A stretch of DNA of 64,000 nt, taken from positions 3,224,001 through 3,288,000 of the forward strand of contig OZ242312.1 of NCBI GenBank assembly GCA_965207805.1, in the 5' to 3' direction. Below the pieces are notes generated by a model, which worked only from the letters and a program-made list of their open reading frames with translations, made no database searches and was not told the DNA's origin. Shown piece after piece: positions 26,278 through 34,240 of this stretch. How positions within the stretch are numbered: the stretch's first letter is position 1; the number at the start of each line of letters is the position of its first letter. The stretch comes from Palauibacter sp965207805. Its GTDB lineage: Bacteria; Gemmatimonadota; Gemmatimonadetes; Palauibacterales; Palauibacteraceae. The position numbers and the translations under genes were made by a program.

Positions 26278-27446
26278 GCGATGATCCGTCCGTTGCGCAG
26301 GCGCCAGCGCGCAAGCTTGCCACCCATCAGCCCCACATCGCCGGGCTTGGGGGCGGTGAGAATCACCTGCCCGCCCCGCTCCGACTCGAAGAGGCGAAAC
26401 AGCCGGTCCGAGCGTCCGTCGTCGAGTTCCGCGAACACGTCGTCGAGCAGGTAAAGCGGCTCACGGCCGAGCCGTTCCCTGAGCCGGTCCGCTTCGAGCA
26501 GCCGCAGGGCAAGCGCGGCCGTGCGCTGCTGTCCGCTCGACCCGTAGCTCCGGAGGTCGCGAGAGCCTTCCGGCGCCTCGACCTCGAACCTGATCTCGTC
26601 GCGGTGCGGGCCCACTACGGTCATGCCCTGGCGACGCTCACGTTCCCCGGTCCTCTCCAGCGCGCGCCGAAAGCGGTCCTCCCACGAACCGGCGCCCTCC
26701 GGACCTTCCATTCCGTCGTCCGATGCGATCGACGCCGAATACCGAAGCCCCGCCCCGTCTCCTCCCGAGATCCGCGCATAGAAATCGGCGTATCGCTCCG
26801 CCCCCTCCATCACCCACGTCGCCCGCCTGTCCGTGAGAATTCCACCCGCCTCGATCAACCCTTCCGTCCAGGCTTCGATCTCGTCGTTCGACCCGCCGCG
26901 CCGAAGCGCTTCGTTCCGTTGCGACAGAAGACCCCGATAGCGCTGCAGCGCCGGGAGGTAGCCCGGCACGCCCACCGAAAGCGCAACGTCGAGGAAGCGC
27001 CGCCGCAGCGTCGGCCCTCCACGCACGATTTCGGCGTCGTCGAGGCGAAACGCCGCGACCCCCACCGAGCCGATCCCGGCCGAAACCCGCTCCACTTCGA
27101 GCGCGTCGACCTCCACCTTCTTGATCCGTTGCGACCGGTCGTACGCCGCCGCCACGGACATCCCCCCTTCGACCTCGCCCTCCACCCGGAACACCGTCTG
27201 TCCGAACCGCACGAGTGCGCGGTCCCGCACGCCTCGAAAGGATCGAAAAACCTCAAGGTAGTAGATCGCCTCGAGGAGGTTCGTCTTACCCGATCCATTG
27301 GGCCCGATGATCGCGACGCCGGCCTCGGGGAACTCGCATTCGAGTCGTTCGAAGTTGCGGTAGTCGCGAAGGATCAAGCGCCTGAGAAAAGGCGCGGAGG
27401 ACGCCTCAGGCTGGCGGATAGACGGTGCCTCCGGTGTCTTCGTCAC
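26274..27446 (-). CDS. recF: DNA replication and repair protein RecF
   Basis: An SMC-like ATPase of about 390 residues that helps load RecA at single-strand gaps. The start region FLRRLILRDYRNFE, Walker A GPNGSGKT (48-55), signature SYGSSGQQRT and Walker B LLDDVFAELD are all present. GTG 27446 is selected because it lies just after a good -10 element, which implies a nearly leaderless mRNA; it adds about 18 residues before the usual family start. An ATG further upstream would overlap the divergent PAP2 gene. The gene begins the recF-dciA-gyrB unit. dnaA and dnaN are not adjacent. Confidence 0.9.
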   Translation of the reverse strand: MTKTPEAPSIRQPEASSAPFLRRLILRDYRNFERLECEFPEAGVAIIGPNGSGKTNLLEAIYYLEVFRSFRGVRDRALVRFGQTVFRVEGEVEGGMSVAAAYDRSQRIKKVEVDALEVERVSAGIGSVGVAAFRLDDAEIVRGGPTLRRRFLDVALSVGVPGYLPALQRYRGLLSQRNEALRRGGSNDEIEAWTEGLIEAGGILTDRRATWVMEGAERYADFYARISGGDGAGLRYSASIASDDGMEGPEGAGSWEDRFRRALERTGERERRQGMTVVGPHRDEIRFEVEAPEGSRDLRSYGSSGQQRTAALALRLLEADRLRERLGREPLYLLDDVFAELDDGRSDRLFRLFESERGGQVILTAPKPGDVGLMGGKLARWRLRNGRIIA

Positions 27447-27454
27447 AAGCTTTG

Positions 27455-27483
27455 AAAATACGGCGAAAACCCTTGTATCGCAA
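27455..27483 (-). promoter_or_regulatory. Probable recF promoter, near-leaderless
   Basis: Minus strand TTGCGA (27483-27478), a 17-bp spacer and TATTTT (27460-27455). Transcription would start at about 27448, almost on GTG 27446. On the plus strand the same DNA carries a weaker TTGAAA/TATCGC pair that could serve the divergent PAP2 gene, so the two promoters may interfere. Confidence 0.42.
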
Positions 27484-27570
27484 GGAAATTTGCCCGTTGG
27501 AGACGTCGTCCCGTGAGCGCCGCCGGGCGGTTGCCGGGGAGCCTCCGGGCAGGCAGCTTCGAAGGCGTTC

Positions 27571-28434
27571 ATGACACCCTTCGGACGTTGCGGCGCCAGC
27601 CGCCGGATCACGCGTACTGGAGTTCCTCGAGCGGGCCTCGCCCCCCTCCGGGTTGCGTGGCTGTTCCTGCCTCTCCCGCTCGCCGCGCAGGATCCCGTGT
27701 CGCCGCCGAACCCGGACCGCGCCGCCCCGGGACCGGCGGGTGGGGAGACGAGTCAGACCTGGAACCGCGTTGGACTCGGTGCCGGCGTCCTCGGCGGAGC
27801 CCTTCTTCTCGACCAGAGCATCCGCGATCTGGCGCTTGATCACCAGGGGGCGTTCGGTCGTGACCTGGCCGAGGGCGGCCACACGTACGGTGACTGGAAG
27901 CGGACGGCACCCCTTCTCGCCGGGGGCGGAATTCTGCTTGGAGTCGCGTTCGACGGGGAACGGGGAGTCCGGCGGGCGACGTCGGCCTTCTTCGGAATCT
28001 TCGCCGGCTCGCTGTCGAACACCGTCGTCAACTGGACGCTGGGGCGAAGCCGCCCGCGAGATGATAGGGGCGTCCTGCACTTCGATCCGTTCCGGGGCAA
28101 CGCATCCCTCGGGTCCGGCCACACGGCCTACGCCTTCGCCATCGCCGCGGCCGTCGATGAGGTGACCGATGGCGGATGGGCCATCCCCTTCTACGTGGCC
28201 GCCGCGGGTACGGGACTCGCCCGGATCTACGGAGACCGGCACTGGCTGTCCGACGTGGTCGTCGGCGGCTTCATCGGCTGGTGGGTGGGAGGCCGGGCAA
28301 CGCGCGCCGCCGCCGGCTGGCTCCGAATCGAACCCTCGCCGGCCTCATCCGGACGGTCTCCGCCCGCCCGAGTCCGGATCCGGCCGCTGATTGCCGGAGA
28401 CGCGCTGGGCGTTCAGCTCCGCTTCCCGGGCTAG
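27571..28434 (+). CDS. PAP2-family phosphatase, exported or membrane-associated
   Basis: A 287-residue acid-phosphatase-like lipid phosphatase. All three PAP2 motifs are visible: LGRSRPRD, SLGSGHTAYAFA and ARIYGDRHWLSDVVVG, with the His residues of motifs 2 and 3 as catalytic pair. The N-terminus has a hydrophobic stretch (VAWLFLPLPLAAQ) that looks like a cleavable signal. Several hydrophobic helices follow. Likely substrates are undecaprenyl pyrophosphate or phosphatidate; which one is not decidable. ATG 27571 is divergent from recF. The C-terminal 40 residues are Pro/Arg-rich and unrelated to the core. Confidence 0.82.
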   Translation: MTPFGRCGASRRITRTGVPRAGLAPLRVAWLFLPLPLAAQDPVSPPNPDRAAPGPAGGETSQTWNRVGLGAGVLGGALLLDQSIRDLALDHQGAFGRDLAEGGHTYGDWKRTAPLLAGGGILLGVAFDGERGVRRATSAFFGIFAGSLSNTVVNWTLGRSRPRDDRGVLHFDPFRGNASLGSGHTAYAFAIAAAVDEVTDGGWAIPFYVAAAGTGLARIYGDRHWLSDVVVGGFIGWWVGGRATRAAAGWLRIEPSPASSGRSPPARVRIRPLIAGDALGVQLRFPG

Positions 28435-28539
28435 ACCCGAGGCGCCGACGAATCGCGCGCCCTACCTTGGATCGCGGCGAATTGCCCCCGCCGCACTACG
28501 CGGCGGACCCGGGAAGTGCGCACTGGAAGGAGCAAAGCA

Positions 28540-29097
28540 ATGGTTCATGTGCCAAGCCTCTGGTTGCCGATCCTGCTGGCCGCGGGACTCGTGTTCGCCG
28601 GGAGTTCCGTCATCCACATGTTCCTCGGATATCACCGGAAGGACTTCGGGAAGGCGCCCGACGAGGGCGGGGTGATGGACGCGCTGCGGGGGATCCCGGC
28701 CGGGGACTACTCCTTCCCCCATCCGACCAGCAAGGAAGACCTGAAGGACGAGGCCTTCCGGGAGAAGGCGGCGCGCGGGCCGACCGGGTTCATGACCGTG
28801 CTGCCGGCGGGCGACCCCTTCAACATGGGCCCCCAGCTCGCGCAGTGGTTCGTCTACTGTCTCGTGGTCAGCGCCTTCACGGGGTACGTGACCGGCCTCA
28901 CGCTCGGCCCGGGAACCGGCTACATGGAGGTCTTCCGCATGTCCTCCACGGTCGCCTTCGGCGGATACGGGCTCGCCCACCTGCAGCGTTCGATCTGGTA
29001 TTCCCAGTCGTGGGGCACGACGGGCCGCAACGTGTTCGACGCCCTCGTCTACGGGCTGCTGACGGGAGGCGCCTTCGGCTGGCTCTGGCCGACCTGA
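28540..29097 (+). CDS. Conserved multi-pass membrane protein
   Basis: A 185-residue protein with about four membrane helices: WLPILLAAGLVFAGSSVIHMF near the start, then WFVYCLVVSAFTGYVTGL, a segment near YGLAHLQRSIWYSQSW, and ALVYGLLTGGAFGWLW. Loops contain DALRGIPAGDYSFPHP, a motif I associate with uncharacterised proteins in Gemmatimonadota and Acidobacteriota. ATG 28540 has a GGAAGGAG ribosome site, better than the in-frame ATG at 28516. It is convergent with the dehydrogenase gene, only 7 nt apart. Function unknown. Confidence 0.7.
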   Translation: MVHVPSLWLPILLAAGLVFAGSSVIHMFLGYHRKDFGKAPDEGGVMDALRGIPAGDYSFPHPTSKEDLKDEAFREKAARGPTGFMTVLPAGDPFNMGPQLAQWFVYCLVVSAFTGYVTGLTLGPGTGYMEVFRMSSTVAFGGYGLAHLQRSIWYSQSWGTTGRNVFDALVYGLLTGGAFGWLWPT

Positions 29098-29104
29098 TCC
29101 CGGA

Positions 29105-29992
29105 CTACAGCACAAAGCTGGACACGACGGGCTCGTCGCCGCTGTAGTCGTAGAAGCCCTTCCCCGTCTTTCGGCCGTGGTATCCGGCCAGGTACATGCG
29201 GCGCAGGAGAGGGGGAGAGGCGAAGCGCGCCTCCTTGTACTCGTCGTACATGATTCCCGTGATGTGGTACAGTGTGTCGAGCCCCACGAAATCGCCCAGC
29301 GTGAACGGGCCCATCGGGTATCCGCAGCCCAGGCGCAGCCCCTTGTCGATGTCGGGAATCGACGCGACCCCGGCCTCGTACGCGCGGATCGCGTCGAGCA
29401 TGTAGGGAACGAGCAGCCGGTTCACCACGAAACCGGTGTTGTCGCCGCAGGCGATCGGGCTCTTCCCGAGCGATTCGGCGAACGCGAAGGCGGCCTCGAA
29501 CGTTTCGTCCGCCGTCTGCCCGCAGCGGACGACCTCCACCAGCGGCATGACCGGAACGGGGCTGAAGAAGTGGAGACCGACGAAACGATCCGGGCGATCC
29601 GTCTCGGCGGCGAGTTCCGTGATGGACAGGCTCGATGTGTTGGAGGCGAAGATCGTCTCCCCTGCGCACAGTCCGCCAAGCTCGCCGAACAGCGCGTGTT
29701 TCGCTCCAAGGTTCTCTGTGATCGCCTCGATGACGAGGTCGCACGCCGCGAGATCTCCCAGTTCGAGCGTCGGGTGTAGACGGGCCATCGTCGCGTCCCC
29801 GTCGGCCGCGTCGAGTTTCTCCTTTTGTACGGCGCGGTCGAGGCTTTTTCGGATCCCGGCCATCCCCCGGTCGAGGAATCCCGGTTCCACCTCCCGCACG
29901 ATCGTCTCATAGCCGGCCGACGCGCTGACCTGCGCGATCCCGCTCCCCATCAGTCCCGCTCCGACCACCCCGACCTTCCGAATCTCAGTCAA
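29105..29992 (-). CDS. 3-hydroxybutyryl-CoA dehydrogenase
   Basis: A 295-residue NAD-dependent enzyme oxidising L-3-hydroxyacyl-CoA. The Rossmann start VGVVGAGLMGSGIAQ has GAGLMG at 11-16, with FASNTSSL and the catalytic His in GLHFFSPVP. DNTGFVVNRLL and GCGYPMGPF in the C-terminal dimerisation domain complete the signature. Single-domain length matches Hbd/PaaH. TTG 29992 starts the gene, with a GGGAG ribosome site seven bases upstream. A thiolase lies 2 kb upstream on the same strand, so both may serve acetoacetyl-CoA or fatty-acid turnover. Confidence 0.92.
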   Translation of the reverse strand: MTEIRKVGVVGAGLMGSGIAQVSASAGYETIVREVEPGFLDRGMAGIRKSLDRAVQKEKLDAADGDATMARLHPTLELGDLAACDLVIEAITENLGAKHALFGELGGLCAGETIFASNTSSLSITELAAETDRPDRFVGLHFFSPVPVMPLVEVVRCGQTADETFEAAFAFAESLGKSPIACGDNTGFVVNRLLVPYMLDAIRAYEAGVASIPDIDKGLRLGCGYPMGPFTLGDFVGLDTLYHITGIMYDEYKEARFASPPLLRRMYLAGYHGRKTGKGFYDYSGDEPVVSSFVL

Positions 29993-30029
29993 TGTCCACT
30001 CCCTCTATGTCTTCAGGTATCGGTTTCGG

Positions 30030-30044
30030 CTGTGTGACAGCCTC
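30030..30044 (-). terminator. Perfect 6-bp hairpin after the slipin-partner gene
   Basis: GGCTGT and ACAGCC pair around a 3-nt loop, 17 nt past the stop of the upstream gene (30061) and 38 nt before the dehydrogenase start. There is no U-tract, so it may be a weak or Rho-assisted terminator, or a dyad operator for the dehydrogenase gene. Confidence 0.3.
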
Positions 30045-30060
30045 GTGAAGCACACACTTC

Positions 30061-30930
30061 TCAGCGCAGCAGTTTCCGGTGCCACGGTTCCTCGGCGCTG
30101 CGAAGATTCTCGCCGCGTTCGAGTCGGTCGAGCAGACCCTGAAGCGCGAGTTCCATCCGTTGCCTGACCTTCCGCATGTCGGCCCGCGCGGAAACCGTCG
30201 CGATAGCCGTGAAGCCCGAGAAGATGGCGAGTCCTCCCAGGAGCGGCAGGACGCCGCCCCCCGTCGCCATGAACAGGCCGAAGCCGCCGGCCGCTCCGCC
30301 CAGTCCCATTCCCGTGAACCAGCCGCCGAGCCGTTCCGCCCTCATGTTGCCGATGTCGGCCGTCAGCGTGACGAGCGACCACCCACTCTCCAGGGCTTCC
30401 ACGCTGACCTGGAGGTTACGCGACTTCGCGAGCGTGTACCGTCGCCCGCCGACATCCATGGCGCGCCGCATCTGGTTGACGACCCCCGTCCCGGGCTCCC
30501 AGAGCGATCCGCCGGATCGAGACCGTACCTGTCGGAGAAGCTCCTCTTCGCGCAGGTACGATTCGAGATTCGCTTCCACATCCGCCGGACTTCCGGGTAC
30601 GACCCGGCTCGTGCTCACGATCGCCGGACCGACGATCCGGCGCGCGAGCCCCTCGTCCGAAGGTGCGTCGGGGATCAGGGAGGCGGCCTCGATCTCGGCC
30701 AGCGCCTGCCGGACGTACCGCTCCTCGATGCCGACCTCGGCTCCGATCTGCACGACTTCGCCCGCCCCGAGCTCCCCGCCGATCGACGTGGAGCTGCGGA
30801 ACTGGAGATCCGATGCCCGCCGGATCACGCGTTCGAGTTGCTCCTGCGTGACCGTCTGGGGAAGCGACGACCGGCGTTCCGGGAGACCGGACCCGCCGGA
30901 ACCGTCGCGACTGTCGTCAGCCGGCGGCAT
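30061..30930 (-). CDS. Slipin-linked membrane protein of unknown function
   Basis: A 289-residue protein. The N-terminal third is soluble and helical (TQEQLERVIRRASDLQFR and EVVQIGAEVGIEERYVRQALAE), resembling a small helical module seen ahead of various membrane anchors. The middle is beta-rich. Two adjacent membrane helices follow near residues 205-245 (GGAAGGFGLFMATGGG and LPLLGGLAIFSGFTAIATV). A basic amphipathic tail ends the protein. It overlaps the slipin gene by 14 nt, implying coupled synthesis and joint function in membrane organisation. It is not an NfeD protein, the usual slipin partner. No enzymatic motif is visible. Confidence 0.65.
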   Translation of the reverse strand: MPPADDSRDGSGGSGLPERRSSLPQTVTQEQLERVIRRASDLQFRSSTSIGGELGAGEVVQIGAEVGIEERYVRQALAEIEAASLIPDAPSDEGLARRIVGPAIVSTSRVVPGSPADVEANLESYLREEELLRQVRSRSGGSLWEPGTGVVNQMRRAMDVGGRRYTLAKSRNLQVSVEALESGWSLVTLTADIGNMRAERLGGWFTGMGLGGAAGGFGLFMATGGGVLPLLGGLAIFSGFTAIATVSARADMRKVRQRMELALQGLLDRLERGENLRSAEEPWHRKLLR

Positions 30931-31834
30931 CGCGCTCCCTCGTCACCGCTTCCGCCTCGCCCGCCCCATCCGACACATCCTCCGCCGCCTCCGCGCGGGG
31001 CAACTGCGGCGCTCCTTCCGAGCCTTCGAGCGCGCGTTCGTCGACCGGAGCCGGGGCCGCGGCCGCTTCGGGGGCCGCCGTCGCGAATCCCTTGAACAGA
31101 CCCGCCATCGACCCGAACTCGACCGGCAGCGGGAAGAGCGTCGTCGAATTGTTCTCCGCCGCGATCTCCGTCGCCGTCTGCAGGAAACGCAGTTGAAGCG
31201 ACGCCGGGTATTCGCTCAGTTGGCGCGCCGCGTCCCTCAGGTTCGACGCCGCCTGCAGTTCGCCCTGCGCGTTGATCACCTTCGCGCGCCGCTCGCGTTC
31301 CGCCTCCGCCTGCCGGGCGATCGCGCGCTTCATCTCGTTCGGCAGGTCCACGTCCTTCACCTCGACGCCCGTGACGTCGATCCCCCAGGCGTCCGTTCCC
31401 TGGTCGATGATGTCGCGCAGGATCTGGTTGAACTTCTCCCGCTCCGCGAGGACCTCGTCCAGTTCCGCCTGCCCGATGACCGAGCGCAGTGTCGTCTGCG
31501 CAAGCTGCGAGGTGGCGAAGAGAAAGTCCTCGATCTCGAGGATGGCGCGTCGCGGGTTCGCGACCCGGAAGTAGAGGACCGCGTTGACCTTCACCGACAC
31601 GTTGTCCCGCGTGATGACGTCCTGCGGCGGGATGTCCATGGCGATGATCCGCAGGCTCACCCGCTCCATGCGCTCCACCCCGAACGGGACGAGGAAGATG
31701 AGCCCCGGCCCGCGGGTCGGACGCGCGCGGCCGAGCCGGAAGACGACGGCCCGTTCGTATTCCTTCAGGATGCGGAGACTCGTGGCCAGCGCCAGCGCGC
31801 CCGCCCCGGCGAGGATGAAGAATAGAGGATCCAT
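30917..31834 (-). CDS. Slipin (SPFH/stomatin-like membrane protein)
   Basis: A 305-residue SPFH-domain protein. One N-terminal hairpin/membrane segment (FFILAGAGALALA) precedes the SPFH domain with EYERAVVFRLGR, GPGLIFLVPF and VITRDNVSVKVNAVLYF. The coiled-coil region contains AIARQAEAERERRAKVINAQGE, the usual oligomerisation motif. A Pro/Ala-rich acidic tail follows. Slipins form membrane-associated rings and often work with NfeD proteases or proteins; here the overlapping partner is a different membrane protein. ATG 31834 is 57 nt after the thiolase stop. Confidence 0.9.
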   Translation of the reverse strand: MDPLFFILAGAGALALATSLRILKEYERAVVFRLGRARPTRGPGLIFLVPFGVERMERVSLRIIAMDIPPQDVITRDNVSVKVNAVLYFRVANPRRAILEIEDFLFATSQLAQTTLRSVIGQAELDEVLAEREKFNQILRDIIDQGTDAWGIDVTGVEVKDVDLPNEMKRAIARQAEAERERRAKVINAQGELQAASNLRDAARQLSEYPASLQLRFLQTATEIAAENNSTTLFPLPVEFGSMAGLFKGFATAAPEAAAAPAPVDERALEGSEGAPQLPRAEAAEDVSDGAGEAEAVTRERDAAG

Positions 31835-31891
31835 GTTCGCTCCCTCCGACTGATCGCGGGGCCCGGACCGGCAGCCTGCCGGTTTCCCGTG

Positions 31892-33091
31892 CTAGGCGTC
31901 GACCTCCACGATGACGGCGGCGCCCTGTCCACCGCCAATGCACGCCGCGCCCAGACCCAGTCCGCCGCCCCGGCGCCGCAGTTCGTGCAGAAGATGCCCC
32001 GTGATCCGCGCCCCCGTCATGCCGAGCGGGTGGCTCAGCGCGATCGCCCCGCCGTCCACGTTCACCTTGTCGCGGTCGAGACCGAGTTCGCGCTCGACCG
32101 CCAGGTACTGCGGAGCGAAGGCCTCGTTCACTTCGACGAGATCGATGTCGTCGAGGGTGAGGCCGGCCTTCTCGAGGGCGGCGCGCGAGGCGGGCGCGGG
32201 CCCGATGCCCATGATGTGGGGTGGCACGCCCGCCACGGCGTAGGACACGAGGCGGCCGGCCGGCTCGAGGCCGTGCGCGGCGGCATAGTCCTTGCCCGCG
32301 AGCACGAGCGCCGCCGCTCCATCCCCGATGCCGCTCGCGTTGCCCGCCGTGACGAGGCCGTCCTGCTTGAAATACGGGCGAAGCTTCGCGAGCCCCTCGA
32401 CGGTCGTGTCGGGCCGGAGGTGCTCGTCCCGCTCGAAGGAGGTTTCCCTCCCCTTCCTTCCCACCTTCATCGGCACGACCTCGTCCTCGTAGCGGCCGCC
32501 CTCCCAGGCTTCCGCCGCCAACCGCTGGCTGCGCACCGCCACCTCGTCGGCCTCCGAGCGGGAGATCCCGTAGTCCTCCGCGAGATTCTCCGCCGTCTGG
32601 GCCATCGAAAAACCGCAGTAGGGATCGGTGAGGGCCTCCCACAGCGAATCCTCGAACTTTGGCGCCGGGCCCAGCCGCAGACCCCAGCGGGCCCCGCGCA
32701 CGATATGCGGCGCCTGGCTCATGGACTCGGCTCCGCCCACGAGACAGACATCGCTCTCCCCCAGTTCGATCTCCTGCGAGCCATCGATCACGGCCTGAAA
32801 CCCCGAGCCGCACAGGCGGTTCACGGTGACGGCCGGGGTCTCGACCGGCAGCCCCGCCCGCAGTCCCACGTGCCGCGCGAGATAGATCGCGTCGGCGGAC
32901 GTCTGCATCACATTCCCCATCACCACATGCCCGAAATCGCCGGGTTCGGCGCCCGAGCGCTCGATCGCCGCCTCCGAAGCGACGACGCCGAGGTCCACCG
33001 CCGAGTAGTCCTTCAGGCTGCCGCCGAACGCGCCCATGGCGGTCCGGGCCGCCGAGAGAAATACCGTCCCGTTGCCGTTTCCGTCGCTCAT
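31892..33091 (-). CDS. Acetyl-CoA C-acyltransferase (thiolase)
   Basis: A 399-residue thiolase interconverting two acetyl-CoA with acetoacetyl-CoA or cleaving 3-ketoacyl-CoA. The nucleophilic Cys94 is in NRLCGSGFQA, the NEAFAPQ motif is present, His354 is in ALSHPLG, and Cys384 is in AACIGGGQG. The usual GHPLG is SHPLG here, a mild change. Length matches the biosynthetic/degradative family, which cannot be split by eye. ATG 33091 starts the gene. The dehydrogenase at 29105 on the same strand fits the same pathway. Confidence 0.92.
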   Translation of the reverse strand: MSDGNGNGTVFLSAARTAMGAFGGSLKDYSAVDLGVVASEAAIERSGAEPGDFGHVVMGNVMQTSADAIYLARHVGLRAGLPVETPAVTVNRLCGSGFQAVIDGSQEIELGESDVCLVGGAESMSQAPHIVRGARWGLRLGPAPKFEDSLWEALTDPYCGFSMAQTAENLAEDYGISRSEADEVAVRSQRLAAEAWEGGRYEDEVVPMKVGRKGRETSFERDEHLRPDTTVEGLAKLRPYFKQDGLVTAGNASGIGDGAAALVLAGKDYAAAHGLEPAGRLVSYAVAGVPPHIMGIGPAPASRAALEKAGLTLDDIDLVEVNEAFAPQYLAVERELGLDRDKVNVDGGAIALSHPLGMTGARITGHLLHELRRRGGGLGLGAACIGGGQGAAVIVEVDA

Positions 33092-33166
33092 TGTCGCAGT
33101 ATCCTTCCATCTCTTGCCGGCCGTCCGACCGGATCCGTGAAACCTAGCCTAGTTTAGCGTGGCGGA

Positions 33167-34231
33167 TCAGGCCGCGCCCACCCGTTCCGCAAGCCAGCTT
33201 CCGACTTCGGACGTCGTCGCGCTTCCGCCGATGTCCGGCGTCCGCACTCCGGAAGCCAGCGCCGCATCCACAGCCGCCTCGACCGCATCGGCCGCGTCGG
33301 CCGCCCCGTGATCCCTCAGGAGAAGCGCGGCGCTGAGCACCGCGGCCATCGGATTGGCCCGCCCCGTCCCGACGATGTCCGGCGCGCTGCCGTGCACGGG
33401 TTCGTACAATCCATGCTCGCCCGGGTTCACGTTGGCGGAGGGCGCCAGACCCGGCCCACCCACGATCTCCGCGCCCAGGTCGGAGAGAATGTCGCCGAGC
33501 AGGTTCGACGTGACGATGACGCCGAACCGCTCCGGCACCCGGATCATCTCCATCGCGAGCGCGTCCACGTAGCGCATCTCGGACTTCACCCCCGGATATC
33601 CGGCCGCGACCTCCGCGAACACGCGGCGCCAGAGCCCGAACATGTGCGGCACCGCGTTCGCCTTGTCCGCGAGCGTGACGCGCAACCCCCGGGGAGCCGC
33701 GTGCTCGAACGCCCGCCGCACGATGCGCTCGACCGCGAACCGGCTCGCGACCGACTCCGAAACCGCGACCTCATCCGGCGTGCCCTCGCGCTCGACCCGG
33801 CCGATGCCGACATACAGGCCTTCCGTATTCTCCCGGAAGATCTCGAAGTCGATGGACGCCGAATCCGCGGACCTCAGCGGCGACAACTCCGGCGCGCGAA
33901 GCCGAAGCGGGCGGCGATTGAGGAACAGGTCCAGCCGCACCCGCAGTCCGAGGAGGAGGTCGCGCGCGTGACGTCCGTCGGGCACGCGCGGATCGCCCAC
34001 GGCGCCGAAGAGAATCGCGTCGAAGTCATCCCTCAGAGACTCGAAGGTCGGCTGCGACAGCGTCTCCCCGGTGGCAAGATAGTGGTCCGCGCCGTGCGGA
34101 AAGTGCGTCAGGTCAATATCGGACAGGCCCCTGGCCGCCGCGGCCCGGAGCACTCGACACGCCTCGCGGATGACTTCGGGACCGATCCCGTCGCCACCAA
34201 TGACGGCGATGCGCAGCGGAGCCTGCGACAC
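33167..34231 (-). CDS. Isocitrate/isopropylmalate dehydrogenase family enzyme
   Basis: A 354-residue NAD(P)-dependent beta-decarboxylating dehydrogenase. The family start IAVIGGDGIGPEV, substrate-helix LRVRLDLFLNRRP, FRENTEGLYVG, DKANAVPH, and the metal-binding VTSNLLGDILSDL with nucleotide-site GLYEPVHGSAPDI are all visible. Sequence alone does not separate 3-isopropylmalate, isocitrate, homoisocitrate and tartrate specificity, and no leuCD or other leucine genes are nearby. GTG 34231 lies 9 nt past the TPR gene stop, so the two are probably co-transcribed. Confidence 0.85.
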   Translation of the reverse strand: MSQAPLRIAVIGGDGIGPEVIREACRVLRAAAARGLSDIDLTHFPHGADHYLATGETLSQPTFESLRDDFDAILFGAVGDPRVPDGRHARDLLLGLRVRLDLFLNRRPLRLRAPELSPLRSADSASIDFEIFRENTEGLYVGIGRVEREGTPDEVAVSESVASRFAVERIVRRAFEHAAPRGLRVTLADKANAVPHMFGLWRRVFAEVAAGYPGVKSEMRYVDALAMEMIRVPERFGVIVTSNLLGDILSDLGAEIVGGPGLAPSANVNPGEHGLYEPVHGSAPDIVGTGRANPMAAVLSAALLLRDHGAADAADAVEAAVDAALASGVRTPDIGGSATTSEVGSWLAERVGAA

Positions 34232-34240
34232 CGATCGCGG

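Noticed and set aside
25868..26323. Longer GyrB beginning at 26323
   Set aside because: The extension is the shadow of dciA; the true start overlaps the dciA stop as TGATG.
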